The notes: generated from the letters alone by a model not told the origin. A DNA stretch of 18,453 nt from Sphingobacterium sp. UBA5670 (GCF_002420705.1 NZ_DIIM01000006.1:1-18453); one strand, 5' to 3'. Shown: positions 1-7,912, counted from the first letter of the stretch. Numbers and translations are program-made.

Positions 1-744
1 CGCTATTATGCCTTATGCTGGCTATTGGCGTTTTTTGTTTCATACGTTATCATGTTGCGTATTTTCAAAAAAGAAGGCCGCACCCAGGAACAATTGGATC
101 AGCTTTCAATTTATATTTTCTTGGGCACTTTAATCGGAGCACGATTGGGACACTGCCTATTTTACGATTTTGACTATTATAAAGACCATATACTTGAAAT
201 CTTCCTTCCCTTCAAATGGGATAAAACAGGGTTTCATATCACAGGCTTTGCTGGCTTGGCTTCCCACGGCGGCGCCATCGGAATTATCCTCGCGCTATAT
301 TTATTCTGCAGAAAAACAAAAACCGACTTTTTGTGGTTAGCGGACCGATTGGTCGTTGTAGTCCCTATTGCCGGTGCACTTATCCGAATCGGAAATTTCT
401 TCAATTCTGAAATAATTGGTACACCTACGGATCTACCTTGGGCCATCGTGTTTGACCGTGTAGACAATGTCCCCCGCCATCCAGGGCAGCTTTATGAAGC
501 AATCGCCTATATTTTGATTTTTATTATCATTGGTTCCCTATTCAAATCGAATCCAAATCGCCCAAAAGGTCAATTATTTGGCATATTTATGGTCCTATTG
601 TTCGGTGCCCGTATGGTCCTAGAACATTTTAAAATTGACCAAGAGGCATTTGAGCAAGGTATGGCTTTGAATATGGGTCAATTGTTGAGTATACCTTTTA
701 TTCTGGTAGGTTTCTACTTTATCTTCCGGAAAACTAAGGCTTAA
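1..744 (+). CDS. lgt: Prolipoprotein diacylglyceryl transferase, 5'-truncated by window edge
   Basis: Integral inner-membrane enzyme that transfers the sn-1,2-diacylglyceryl group of phosphatidylglycerol to the lipobox cysteine of prolipoproteins, the first step of lipoprotein maturation. The reading frame is open from base 1 (first visible residues RYYALCWLLAFF, the usual N-terminal membrane segment), so the true start lies upstream; a TTG at 25 is internal and not the start. 247 residues are visible, against about 270-290 for the family, so only a short N-terminal piece is missing. Diagnostic motifs are GLASHGGAIG (equivalent of the conserved HGG segment), RIGNFFNSEIIGTPTDLPWA (the Lgt signature with the essential Arg and Asn), and PRHPGQLYEA. 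Several hydrophobic helices separate them, and the C-terminus ends in a basic FRKTKA tail. A terminator follows directly. Identification is secure. Confidence 0.96.
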   Translation, partial: RYYALCWLLAFFVSYVIMLRIFKKEGRTQEQLDQLSIYIFLGTLIGARLGHCLFYDFDYYKDHILEIFLPFKWDKTGFHITGFAGLASHGGAIGIILALYLFCRKTKTDFLWLADRLVVVVPIAGALIRIGNFFNSEIIGTPTDLPWAIVFDRVDNVPRHPGQLYEAIAYILIFIIIGSLFKSNPNRPKGQLFGIFMVLLFGARMVLEHFKIDQEAFEQGMALNMGQLLSIPFILVGFYFIFRKTKA

Positions 745-781
745 AACAGGGGAAATATATCCTTGTTTGCAAATGCAATTT

Positions 782-820
782 AACAGGCATCATTTCTCGA
801 AAAGATGCCTGTTTTTTTTT
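782..820 (+). terminator. Rho-independent terminator after lgt
   Basis: A 10-bp perfect stem, AACAGGCATC (782-791) pairing with GATGCCTGTT (804-813), has a 12-nt loop and a run of T. It sits about 40 bp past the lgt stop and separates lgt from trpB. Confidence 0.88.
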
Positions 821-895
821 CAATACCTGCAAAGATTACTATATTAGGCTTCAATAAATAATATATCTTTTTACAACAAGAAACTTAAACCTAAA

Positions 896-2086
896 ATGAG
901 TCTAGCGCAATGTGCATCTGTAGAAGCAAATGACAAGATGCTTCAATACAACGGTCAATATGGTGAGTACGGAGGGGCATATATTCCTCCAGTATTGGAA
1001 GAGCAACTAAATAAACTAGGGGCCTTTTTCGATAGCCATGTCCAAAAAGAAGAATTTCAGAAAGAGTTTATCGCCATCTTAAAACATTATGTTGGTCGCC
1101 CCTCTCCATTATACTATGCGAAGAATTTAAGTGATTATGTCGGTTCCAAAATCTATTTAAAGCGAGAAGACCTCAATCACACGGGCTCCCACAAGATAAA
1201 CAACTGCATAGGTCAAATTCTTTTGGCCAAACAAATGGGAGCTACAGAAATCATTGCTGAAACCGGTGCCGGTCAGCATGGGGTAGCTACAGCTACCGCA
1301 GCGGCATTATTAAACATTCCATGTAAAGTATTTATGGGTGAAATAGACGCTGCACGCCAAGCCCTTAACGTCAAACGCATGGAATTGCTGGGAGCCGAAG
1401 TGGTGACAACCAACTTAGGTAGCCGTACATTGAAAGATGCCGTCGACGCCGCATTGATGTATTACGTTGAAAATCCAACCTCTTATTATCTATTGGGGTC
1501 TCACGTAGGCCCGCACCCCTATCCAAAAATGGTCGGCTATTTCCAAAGTGTTATCGGTAAAGAAGCCCGGCAACAGATTCTCGATCAAGAAGGGCGTCTT
1601 CCTGATAGCATATTTGCCTGTGTAGGCGGAGGGTCAAATGCCATTGGCCTATTTTCAGGATTTCTGGATGACCTTGAGGTAGAAATTAATGGCGGTGAAG
1701 GTGGGGGTACTGGTAGCTACCCAAAAACGGCAGCTACACTCTCTTTTGGCAAACCAACCGTATTTCAGGGAACATACTCCTATTGTTTGGTCGATGAAGA
1801 AGGCAATCCTATCCCCTCGACATCGGTGTCTGCTGGTCTTGATTATCCGGGAATCTCGCCTCAACATGCCCAATTAAAAGACAACAAACGAGCAAACTAT
1901 TACCCTGTAACAGACGAAGAGGCTATCGAAGCCTATAAATTGCTTTCTCGATTGGAGGGCATTATTCCCGCAATCGAATCTTCCCACGCTGTTGCTCTCG
2001 CTGTAAAATTACTAAAAGACAAAAACAAAGTCGCCATTGTCAACCTTTCGGGACGCGGCGATAAGGATGTGGATCGTGAATTTTAA
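896..2086 (+). CDS. trpB: Tryptophan synthase beta chain (TrpB1 type)
   Basis: PLP enzyme that condenses indole with L-serine to L-tryptophan, normally as the alpha2-beta2 complex with TrpA in the cytoplasm. The 396 residues match family length. Visible features are the N-terminal GEYGGAYIPPVLEEQL, the PLP Schiff-base lysine in HTGSHKINN (K100), the catalytic glutamate in AETGAGQHG (E122), the phosphate-binding loop GGGSNAIG (244-251), and the C-terminal LSGRGDKD. ETGAGQHG and the length point to TrpB1 rather than the longer TrpB2. The ATG at 896 gives 14 residues before an internal Met (codon at 938) where many homologues would begin, so the start could be 938. No Shine-Dalgarno is evident at either. 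No trpA, trpC or trpF lies nearby, so it appears to be transcribed alone between lgt and an L,D-transpeptidase gene. Confidence 0.95.
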   Translation: MSLAQCASVEANDKMLQYNGQYGEYGGAYIPPVLEEQLNKLGAFFDSHVQKEEFQKEFIAILKHYVGRPSPLYYAKNLSDYVGSKIYLKREDLNHTGSHKINNCIGQILLAKQMGATEIIAETGAGQHGVATATAAALLNIPCKVFMGEIDAARQALNVKRMELLGAEVVTTNLGSRTLKDAVDAALMYYVENPTSYYLLGSHVGPHPYPKMVGYFQSVIGKEARQQILDQEGRLPDSIFACVGGGSNAIGLFSGFLDDLEVEINGGEGGGTGSYPKTAATLSFGKPTVFQGTYSYCLVDEEGNPIPSTSVSAGLDYPGISPQHAQLKDNKRANYYPVTDEEAIEAYKLLSRLEGIIPAIESSHAVALAVKLLKDKNKVAIVNLSGRGDKDVDREF

Positions 2087-2110
2087 GCCTAAGTATTAAA
2101 AAAAATCAAG

Positions 2111-2149
2111 TAGATCGGGTCGCCACTATTATAGTACGTACTCGATCTA
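2111..2149 (+). other. Inverted repeat downstream of trpB
   Basis: TAGATCG (2111-2117) pairs with CGATCTA (2143-2149). The stem can extend by a G-U, a G-C and a U-A pair to about 10 bp around an unpaired loop of about 19 nt. There is no clean T-run behind it, so it may be a weak terminator or an RNA-processing hairpin between trpB and the L,D-transpeptidase gene. Confidence 0.35.
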
Positions 2150-2179
2150 ACATCTTATTTCAAACTAAAGATCCTCAGA

Positions 2180-2722
2180 ATGAAGCAGCATAAAAACCCA
2201 CGAATAGTTTTAAAAACAATTATCGCGCTCCTCATCTTACTTTCTGTAGGCCTTATTAGTTATAATCTCTACCCAGAGACACCTTTGGATAAGAATACAA
2301 AAGTAGACAAACTTGTCGTTTATAAATCAAAGAGAACGTTATTAGCCTATAGTAAAGGAAAGCTATTAAAATCTTACCCCATTTCCTTAGGTGGTCAGCC
2401 TGTTGGTGCCAAAGAAATTGAAGGTGATTTAAAAACCCCGGAGGGCCACTATACCATCAATGATAAAAATCCCTATAGCGACTACCACAAAAACCTCGGT
2501 GTTTCCTATCCTAACGAAAAGGATGTTGCCCATGCTAAAAGTTTGGGAAAAGATGCCGGCGGCGACATCAAAATTCATGGGCTTAGAAACGGATTGGGAT
2601 TTATCGGCAAATTGCAGCGCTGCGCAGACTGGACATTTGGCTGTATGGCGCTTACAGATTCGGAAATTGACGAGCTTTTTGACGCGGTTGCAATAGGTAC
2701 ACCGATTGAGATCAATCCTTAG
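2180..2722 (+). CDS. Membrane-anchored L,D-transpeptidase (YkuD domain)
   Basis: Periplasmic cysteine transpeptidase of the YkuD/ErfK family. Members form 3-3 peptidoglycan cross-links or attach proteins to the meso-DAP stem peptide. The 180-residue protein has a basic N-terminus, one hydrophobic segment (about residues 9-28) with no lipobox or obvious signal-peptidase site (likely a signal anchor), then a compact YkuD domain from about residue 43. The catalytic signature is present as IHGL (H133) followed by DWTFGCMALTDSEID with nucleophile C155. This is the DWTxGCxALTN-type variant with Phe at x, common in small YkuD proteins. No peptidoglycan-binding (LysM or PG_binding) domain is present. 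Upstream is trpB, 93 bp away, with a weak hairpin between. The family assignment is firm. Which cross-linking or regulatory reaction it performs cannot be told from sequence. Confidence 0.9.
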   Translation: MKQHKNPRIVLKTIIALLILLSVGLISYNLYPETPLDKNTKVDKLVVYKSKRTLLAYSKGKLLKSYPISLGGQPVGAKEIEGDLKTPEGHYTINDKNPYSDYHKNLGVSYPNEKDVAHAKSLGKDAGGDIKIHGLRNGLGFIGKLQRCADWTFGCMALTDSEIDELFDAVAIGTPIEINP

Positions 2723-3043
2723 CCATCTAGCCTTCCCTTTATAGTTTTTCCTGCAGGCATTCTTCAAAATACTACAAAATAATCTCTAAATCTTACAACG
2801 GCATGTCTAATTAATTAGCGATTTTTGAGTTTACATGATTAACTTGTATTAAAATAGTTTTTATGAAATATCCAAGATTACAAAATACCAGCGCCAATGA
2901 CAGAGCGACAGCAGACATGCTATCTGAAAATTAAATACGTATGCATTAAATAAACAGGAAATTTCATAGAACTTCTAAAAGACAAAATGCCGTGCATTCT
3001 TGAATTACATTGAATGCAATTACAAATGAATAATTATTTATAT
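2723..3043. other. Intergenic region, L,D-transpeptidase to AraC-type regulator
   Basis: About 320 bp with no supported gene. It holds a 12-bp palindrome CTAATTAATTAG (2807-2818) and an inverted repeat TGCATTC/GAATGCA close to the downstream gene. I see no convincing terminator after the transpeptidase gene and no clear TTTG-N19-TAnnTTTG promoter. TAGTTTTT at 2855-2862 is one mismatch from the -7 consensus but has no -33 partner at the right distance. Confidence 0.6.
2993..3018 (+). promoter_or_regulatory. Inverted repeat TGCATTC-N12-GAATGCA, possible operator
   Basis: Perfect 7-bp arms at 2993-2999 and 3012-3018 with a 12-bp spacer lie 25 bp upstream of the preferred start codon (3044) of the HMA-AraC regulator. 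TTGAAT also occurs twice here, 10 bp apart (3000-3005 and 3010-3015). It could be an autoregulatory site, but an arm match of this length can arise by chance in a region of this size. Confidence 0.3.
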
Positions 3044-3610
3044 ATGAAACTTGCGATAAAGAATATGGTGTGTAATAGATGCATTATGGTTGTTGAAAAT
3101 GAATTGGCTAAGCTCAACCTTCATGTCAGGCACATTTCTTTGGGCCAAGTCGAAATCGATGAAAATCTGACCAAAGAGGAGACCAAGCAACTTGCCTCCA
3201 ATTTTTCGGCCCTTGGCTTTGAACTGATTGATGATAAAAGAACCGTCATAATAGAGCAGGTCAAGCATCTTGTATTAGATCTCATCCGTAATCAACATAA
3301 CGACACCAACCTCAATCTTTCTGAAATCATCAGTAAAGAGGTACATCACGATTACAATTATATCTCCAATCTCTTTTCGGACGTCGAAGGAATGACCATC
3401 GAAAAATACTTCATCGGCCAAAAAATTGAATATGTCAAAGAGTTATTGGTTTATGACGAACTTACCTTAAGTGAAATTGCCTATAAACTCAATTACTCCA
3501 GTGTTGCTTATTTAAGTAATCAGTTCAAAAAAGTAACTGGACTTACGCCAAGTCACTTTAAACAGATCAAGGAGAATAAAAGGAAACCGCTTGATAAGAT
3601 CAATGATTAA
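3044..3610 (+). CDS. HMA-like / AraC-type HTH fusion transcriptional regulator
   Basis: Probable DNA-binding regulator of 188 residues. The N-terminal ~70 residues look like a ferredoxin-like HMA fold: MKLAIKNMVCNRCIMVV carries a CxxC pair (C10, C13) in the place of the heavy-metal-binding loop, followed by a second strand (GQVEID) and a helix. The C-terminal ~100 residues are an AraC/XylS double helix-turn-helix, including LSEIAYKLNYSSVAYLSNQFKKVTGLTPSHFKQ. Family knowledge: this architecture is common in Bacteroidota and has been linked by context to copper or other thiophilic metals. No metal transporter is present in this window, so the target is unknown. An ATG at 3014 gives a version 10 residues longer (MQLQMNNYLY...). 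I prefer 3044 because the HMA strand begins there and an inverted repeat covers 3014. Confidence 0.85.
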   Translation: MKLAIKNMVCNRCIMVVENELAKLNLHVRHISLGQVEIDENLTKEETKQLASNFSALGFELIDDKRTVIIEQVKHLVLDLIRNQHNDTNLNLSEIISKEVHHDYNYISNLFSDVEGMTIEKYFIGQKIEYVKELLVYDELTLSEIAYKLNYSSVAYLSNQFKKVTGLTPSHFKQIKENKRKPLDKIND

Positions 3611-3762
3611 AGACCTCTTACGAGCTATTAGAAATTCACGTTTAGATTGAAGGCTTGATTGGATGTTATCGCGGCACAGCAGAAGAAAGCTAACGACGAG
3701 CGACAAAACAATCTGGTGTGATCATCGATTGCCGGGATCAGAAAAAAAGTCCAAAAAAACAG

Positions 3763-3795
3763 AAAAGGCTTCCGAGCGGAAGCCTTTCTTTTTAA
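3763..3795. terminator. Bidirectional terminator between convergent genes
   Basis: A 10-bp perfect stem, AAAGGCTTCC (3764-3773) with GGAAGCCTTT (3778-3787), encloses a GAGC tetraloop. T-rich tracts follow on both strands, so it can terminate the AraC-type gene on + and the DUF4954 gene on -, whose stop is at 3792. Confidence 0.9.
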
Positions 3796-5975
3796 AATTG
3801 CCCTTTCAAATTAGCAACCCTTATTTTAAATGTCTCTAGTTCTTTTTGTTGTTGGTTGATAAAAGAATTTTCTTCCAGTTTTCCTACGACTATATCACGT
3901 TCGTCATCATTAGCATATACCATGTTTTTAAACGGATTTTTATAATCTTTAGCACGGGATTTATAAATCTGTTCACCAATCCAGATCCGGTGCCCAAGCG
4001 CCTGATCCAACAAATATACGATTTTATCTGCTGATAAGACCATACCTTCCAAATTTAAGACTTCAATTAAAGACAAGAGCGCATGTTCACGTTTATCTAA
4101 GGGGTAATCTTTACTCTTATCATGATAAAATTCATGAATATCATCCCATGAATCTATTTTTTTTGATTTGACATCATTCAGGAAAGTTTGCAATGCATTG
4201 CTTTCGATCAACTGTCCACCTATATTCTCCCAACTTGTACGCGAGCGGCCTGATAAGGTGTCCATAATATCCTGCAGTGAACCACCCTCCTCGAGGGCAT
4301 CCATCAGATGAAGCACGCCATAATATATAATAAAGGAGCGATATAAATGGTAAGCCTCGCCTACTTTCTCAATAACAGTCGGTCTTCGGGAATTCTCTGC
4401 ACCTTGCAGCACGATCGTCTGACCCTTTAAATCCATATTGTTCGCAAATAATGCCCGACCGGCAACAATACGTTCCTGCTTATCCTTTCCTTCTACTGTA
4501 TCGAGAAGACTGTCTGCCACGGCCAAGGCCAATATATCCATCCCCTCAAACATCTCGTTCACCGTATCTGGCGCCAACATGTCGTATTCAAAATACTGAT
4601 TTTTGAAATGCCGATTATCCCTCGCTTCATACTTATTGGCATTGCGTACCAACGCATACATGTTGTACATAAACCAGTAACCTGGAATCAATACCAATCG
4701 ATCATGTTGTACGTCATTACTAACTAATGTAAAAGGAAGTTTGATATCCAGTTCATGAAGAAAATCACCTTTCACAATGAGGCAATAAGATGCAAATCTA
4801 GAGTTATGTTTTAGACTGACACAGAGTCCGGGCCAGAAACCACGTCCTGCGATAATTTCGCCATCTGCTGCTCTGGAATTGTGATTAGATCCTACCGTCG
4901 CTCCTGCTGCCATATTACTTTGCCCCATCACCAATGCAGCGCATAAAAAAGAATTGTTATGGTGCTGCTCGTGGGCAGGAAAAATCAAAGAGTTTAGTAC
5001 TTCACAACAAGAAATTGTTGAATTGTCCCCCAAATAAGAATTGATCAGCCGCGCTCCATATTTCAATTGCGAATAGGAAGCCAAGATAAAGCGAACGGCT
5101 TTTACGCCGTAAAATATACGACAGCCATAGCCGATAATCCCGTTTACGAGCTCACAGCCCTCTCCGATCTGTGTATACGATTCCTGAGAGGAATTGACGG
5201 TCACATTTTTTAACTTACTAACCCCTTTGATATAGGCATCTGTTCCGATCTTGACATTCTTTATCGTAAAGGTATTTTTGATGACGCAACGATCACCGAT
5301 TTGGCTATAGTAGCCGCGTCGGCTTCCAAATTTTTGATCAGTCAACTCAACAAACCGCTGCTGTAAGGCATGATCATGGCGATTACGGGTCCATAAATAA
5401 ACATCGGCAGCCTGCATGCCATCAAAAGGATAAACCGAACGGGCACCGTTTTCATTACATAGCTCCAGCTGGATACGTTTTTCAGCCTCTTCACCATCTC
5501 GGAGAATGCCATTACCAAATTTAGCTGTACTGCCAGTTTCCATTTCCTTGATCTGACTCAACAGGACCTCATTGCCCACGATAAAGTAGGACAAGTAGCC
5601 CACATGATGGACGGCAACATCATCGCCAAAATCCGAACTGATGATCGTTGAATGATACAAGCCAATCGGCAGCTGCAAATTGCGGTAGTCCAGGTAACTT
5701 GGACTCAGATTACCGATACGTACCAAGCCGTAGAACTTACATTGCTGAATCTGATTGGGATCAAAGACCGCCGATACTTTAACTTTAGACCAGTCGCTAG
5801 ACCAGTTTCCGTTGTTGATCAATTGCTGAATCTCGGTCTCTGTCAGATCGCGGTAGTCATTACGCGGATTTTGCTGAAAACGAAGGGTATATTCGTCCTG
5901 TCCTGCTGGAATAAACTCATCTGGGATAAATCCATATCCCAGATGATCCAAAGGTTTCTTCTTCAATACACTCAT
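3792..5975 (-). CDS. DUF4954 protein with left-handed beta-helix-like core, partner of glmS
   Basis: A 727-residue cytoplasmic protein without signal peptide or membrane segment. I recognise it as the Bacteroidota DUF4954 family; its biochemical role is unknown to me. Residues about 220-405 read like a left-handed beta-helix of the acyl/nucleotidyl-transferase type, with short turns such as QIGDRCVIKN, KIGTDAYIKG, QIGEGCELVNG, IGYGCRIFYG and YLGDNSTISC. A striking His/Asn/Gly stretch follows: HEQHHNN (335-341), GATVGSNHNSR (358-368) and AGRGFWPG (376-383). This resembles an active-site rim. The C-terminal ~300 residues are mostly alpha-helical. The gene starts 8 bp after the glmS stop and has a textbook AGGAGG overlapping that stop, so it is almost certainly co-transcribed with glmS. 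A role in amino-sugar or nucleotide-sugar metabolism is inference from that context and the fold. Confidence 0.88.
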   Translation of the reverse strand: MSVLKKKPLDHLGYGFIPDEFIPAGQDEYTLRFQQNPRNDYRDLTETEIQQLINNGNWSSDWSKVKVSAVFDPNQIQQCKFYGLVRIGNLSPSYLDYRNLQLPIGLYHSTIISSDFGDDVAVHHVGYLSYFIVGNEVLLSQIKEMETGSTAKFGNGILRDGEEAEKRIQLELCNENGARSVYPFDGMQAADVYLWTRNRHDHALQQRFVELTDQKFGSRRGYYSQIGDRCVIKNTFTIKNVKIGTDAYIKGVSKLKNVTVNSSQESYTQIGEGCELVNGIIGYGCRIFYGVKAVRFILASYSQLKYGARLINSYLGDNSTISCCEVLNSLIFPAHEQHHNNSFLCAALVMGQSNMAAGATVGSNHNSRAADGEIIAGRGFWPGLCVSLKHNSRFASYCLIVKGDFLHELDIKLPFTLVSNDVQHDRLVLIPGYWFMYNMYALVRNANKYEARDNRHFKNQYFEYDMLAPDTVNEMFEGMDILALAVADSLLDTVEGKDKQERIVAGRALFANNMDLKGQTIVLQGAENSRRPTVIEKVGEAYHLYRSFIIYYGVLHLMDALEEGGSLQDIMDTLSGRSRTSWENIGGQLIESNALQTFLNDVKSKKIDSWDDIHEFYHDKSKDYPLDKREHALLSLIEVLNLEGMVLSADKIVYLLDQALGHRIWIGEQIYKSRAKDYKNPFKNMVYANDDERDIVVGKLEENSFINQQQKELETFKIRVANLKGQF

Positions 5976-5978
5976 AGA

Positions 5979-5984
5979 CCTCCT
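5979..5984 (-). promoter_or_regulatory. Strong Shine-Dalgarno for the DUF4954 gene
   Basis: AGGAGG on the minus strand, only 3 nt before the ATG at 5975 and touching the last base of the glmS stop codon. Perfect Shine-Dalgarno sequences are uncommon in Bacteroidota. Its overlap with the glmS stop suggests translational coupling. Confidence 0.6.
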
Positions 5985-7825
5985 TACTCTACTGTTACAG
6001 ATTTAGCAAGGTTACGTGGTTTATCCACATCCAAGCCCAATTCTACACCAATATAATAAGATAGCAGTTGTAACGGTACGACCGAAATTAACGGTGCAAT
6101 GATTTCATCTGCTTCAGGAATTTCCATAAAATCATCCGATAGGCTTTCAGAAACTGTATCGCCTTTGGTCACCACAGATATGATTTTTCCTTTACGGGCT
6201 TTGATCTCCTGAATATTGGAAACAATCTTCTCATGATAAGCATCTTTTGTGGCGATAAAAACAACTGGTAAGCTTTCATCGACCAATGCGATAGGTCCAT
6301 GTTTCATTTCCGCTGCAGGATAACCTTCGGCATGGATATAGGAAATTTCCTTGAGCTTAAGCGCACCTTCGAGCGCAACCGGGAAATTGTACCCCCTACC
6401 CAAGAAAAGGAAGTCGCGGGCATCTTTGTATTTTTTTGCGATCTGCTTGATTTTTTCCACTTGCGTATCTAAGATCCATTCCACTTTCTCAGGAACTTCA
6501 TTCAATTCCTGTGCAAGTTTTTGATAGCGCTCTTCGCTGATTGACCCCTTCAGGGAAGCGATTTTCAATGCGATCAGATTCAATACGGTCAATTGTGCCG
6601 TAAATGCTTTTGTACTCGCAACACCTATTTCCGGTCCAGCATGCGTATAGGCTCCTGCGTCCGAAAGTCTTGCGATAGAAGAACCAACAACATTCACTAC
6701 GCCCAAGATGATAGCGCCTTGTTTTTTTGCATTTTCCAGAGCGACCAACGTATCGGCAGTCTCACCGCTTTGGGAAATCGCCAAAATAACATCGCCCGGA
6801 TGAATAACCGGATTACGGTAACGGAATTCCGAGGCATATTCGACCTCTACATTAATACGGCATAGCTCCTCAATAATGTACTCCGCAATAAGTCCCGCAT
6901 GCCAGCTTGTACCACAGGCAACAATTACAATGCGGTTGGTATTGCTAATCTCGTTTGCAAATTTTTCGATACCGCTCAGGGTAATCTGATGTGACTGCAA
7001 GTCCAGGCGGCCACGCATGGAATCAAAGATCGTGTGCGGCTGTTCAAAGATCTCCTTTAACATGAAGTGATCGTAGCCTCCTTTTTCAATAGCAGACAGT
7101 TCAAGGTCTAATTTTTGAACATAAGGAGTAATGCGCTCATTTCCTAGGTTTTTAAGGATCAACTCTTCTGGCGTGATAATGGCCAGCTCATAGTCATTAA
7201 TGTAAACAACTTCTTTGGTATACGCTAGCATCGGTGAAGCATCTGAACCCAAAAAATGCTCGTTTTTACCGATACCAATCACCAAAGGACTTCCCTTGCG
7301 CGCTGCAATGATACGATCCGGATGACTTGCTTCCAATACAAGGATCACATAAGCTCCCACTACGCGCTTCAAAGCAATACGAATAGCCTCTTCGAGAGAG
7401 CACTCATTTTGAGATTGGATCTCTTCGATAAAGTTGACAAGAACTTCCGTATCTGTATCACTTTTAAACGTATAACCTTTGCTGATTAATTCAGACTTCA
7501 AAGAAGCGTAGTTTTCAATGATTCCGTTGTGGATCATGGCTATACGACCGCTGTTGGAATAATGCGGATGCGCATTCCGATCAGAAGGTTCACCGTGGGT
7601 TGCCCAACGTGTATGCCCTATACCTGTAGTTGATTGGAGATCGTGACCGAAGACGAACTCTTCCAGGTTTGCAACTTTACCTGTTTTCTTGTAAACATCA
7701 ATCTGGTCACCTTTATGCAATGCCACTCCAGCACTGTCATATCCACGGTATTCCAATTTTTTCAATCCGTCAATGACGATACCGTACGCCTGACGATAAC
7801 CTGTGTATCCTACAATTCCACACAT
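5984..7825 (-). CDS. glmS: Glutamine--fructose-6-phosphate aminotransferase (isomerizing)
   Basis: Cytoplasmic enzyme converting fructose-6-phosphate and glutamine to glucosamine-6-phosphate and glutamate, the entry step to UDP-GlcNAc for peptidoglycan and lipopolysaccharide. It has 613 residues, as usual (E. coli 609). The start is set by mechanism: Met is removed to expose the catalytic Cys, so MCGIVGYTG at 7825 is the start. An in-frame ATG at 7891 would add 22 residues before the cysteine and inactivate the glutaminase. The N-terminal class II glutaminase carries EYRGYDSAG and GHTRWATHG. The interdomain segment GGYDHFMLKEIFEQP is at about 246-261. Two SIS domains follow, with CGTSWHAG (about 304) and SQSGETADT (351-359), and the C-terminus is the canonical PRNLAKSVTVE. 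It is the first gene of a unit with the DUF4954 gene. No glmS ribozyme is visible upstream. Confidence 0.97.
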   Translation of the reverse strand: MCGIVGYTGYRQAYGIVIDGLKKLEYRGYDSAGVALHKGDQIDVYKKTGKVANLEEFVFGHDLQSTTGIGHTRWATHGEPSDRNAHPHYSNSGRIAMIHNGIIENYASLKSELISKGYTFKSDTDTEVLVNFIEEIQSQNECSLEEAIRIALKRVVGAYVILVLEASHPDRIIAARKGSPLVIGIGKNEHFLGSDASPMLAYTKEVVYINDYELAIITPEELILKNLGNERITPYVQKLDLELSAIEKGGYDHFMLKEIFEQPHTIFDSMRGRLDLQSHQITLSGIEKFANEISNTNRIVIVACGTSWHAGLIAEYIIEELCRINVEVEYASEFRYRNPVIHPGDVILAISQSGETADTLVALENAKKQGAIILGVVNVVGSSIARLSDAGAYTHAGPEIGVASTKAFTAQLTVLNLIALKIASLKGSISEERYQKLAQELNEVPEKVEWILDTQVEKIKQIAKKYKDARDFLFLGRGYNFPVALEGALKLKEISYIHAEGYPAAEMKHGPIALVDESLPVVFIATKDAYHEKIVSNIQEIKARKGKIISVVTKGDTVSESLSDDFMEIPEADEIIAPLISVVPLQLLSYYIGVELGLDVDKPRNLAKSVTVE

Positions 7826-7841
7826 GCTTGTCTCAATTTTA

Positions 7842-7851
7842 AGTGTATATT
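7842..7851 (-). promoter_or_regulatory. AATATACACT element upstream of glmS
   Basis: Read on the minus strand, these 10 bases, 16 bp before the glmS ATG, are identical to 15213-15222 in the pfkA upstream region, where they form the right half of an inverted repeat. No matching left half is present here. This is a possible half-site for a shared regulator; chance is not excluded. Confidence 0.25.
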
Positions 7852-7888
7852 TTGTTAATGCGCCGCAATGTAATAAAAAATATTTACG

Positions 7889-7898
7889 CAATCGATTG
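7889..7898. promoter_or_regulatory. 10-bp palindrome CAATCGATTG upstream of glmS
   Basis: Perfect palindrome CAATCGATTG about 64 bp upstream of the glmS start, between the efflux-operon terminator and the gene. It could be an operator; no regulator is known from the sequence alone. Confidence 0.25.
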
Positions 7899-7912
7899 AT
7901 TAACCTAAAATT

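Noticed and set aside
3611..3762. Possible gene remnant between the AraC-type gene and the terminator
   Set aside because: All three forward frames give only short open stretches with no recognisable motif, and the minus frame here is short and without family features. I see nothing supportable.
5652..6056. 134-residue plus-strand frame over the glmS/DUF4954 junction, and similar frames opposite the RND, adaptor and TolC genes
   Set aside because: They lie wholly opposite well-supported conserved genes and have no family features.
7826..7891. Longer glmS start adding 22 residues (ATG at 7891)
   Set aside because: The glutaminase needs Cys directly after the removed Met; only the ATG at 7825 gives MCGIVG.
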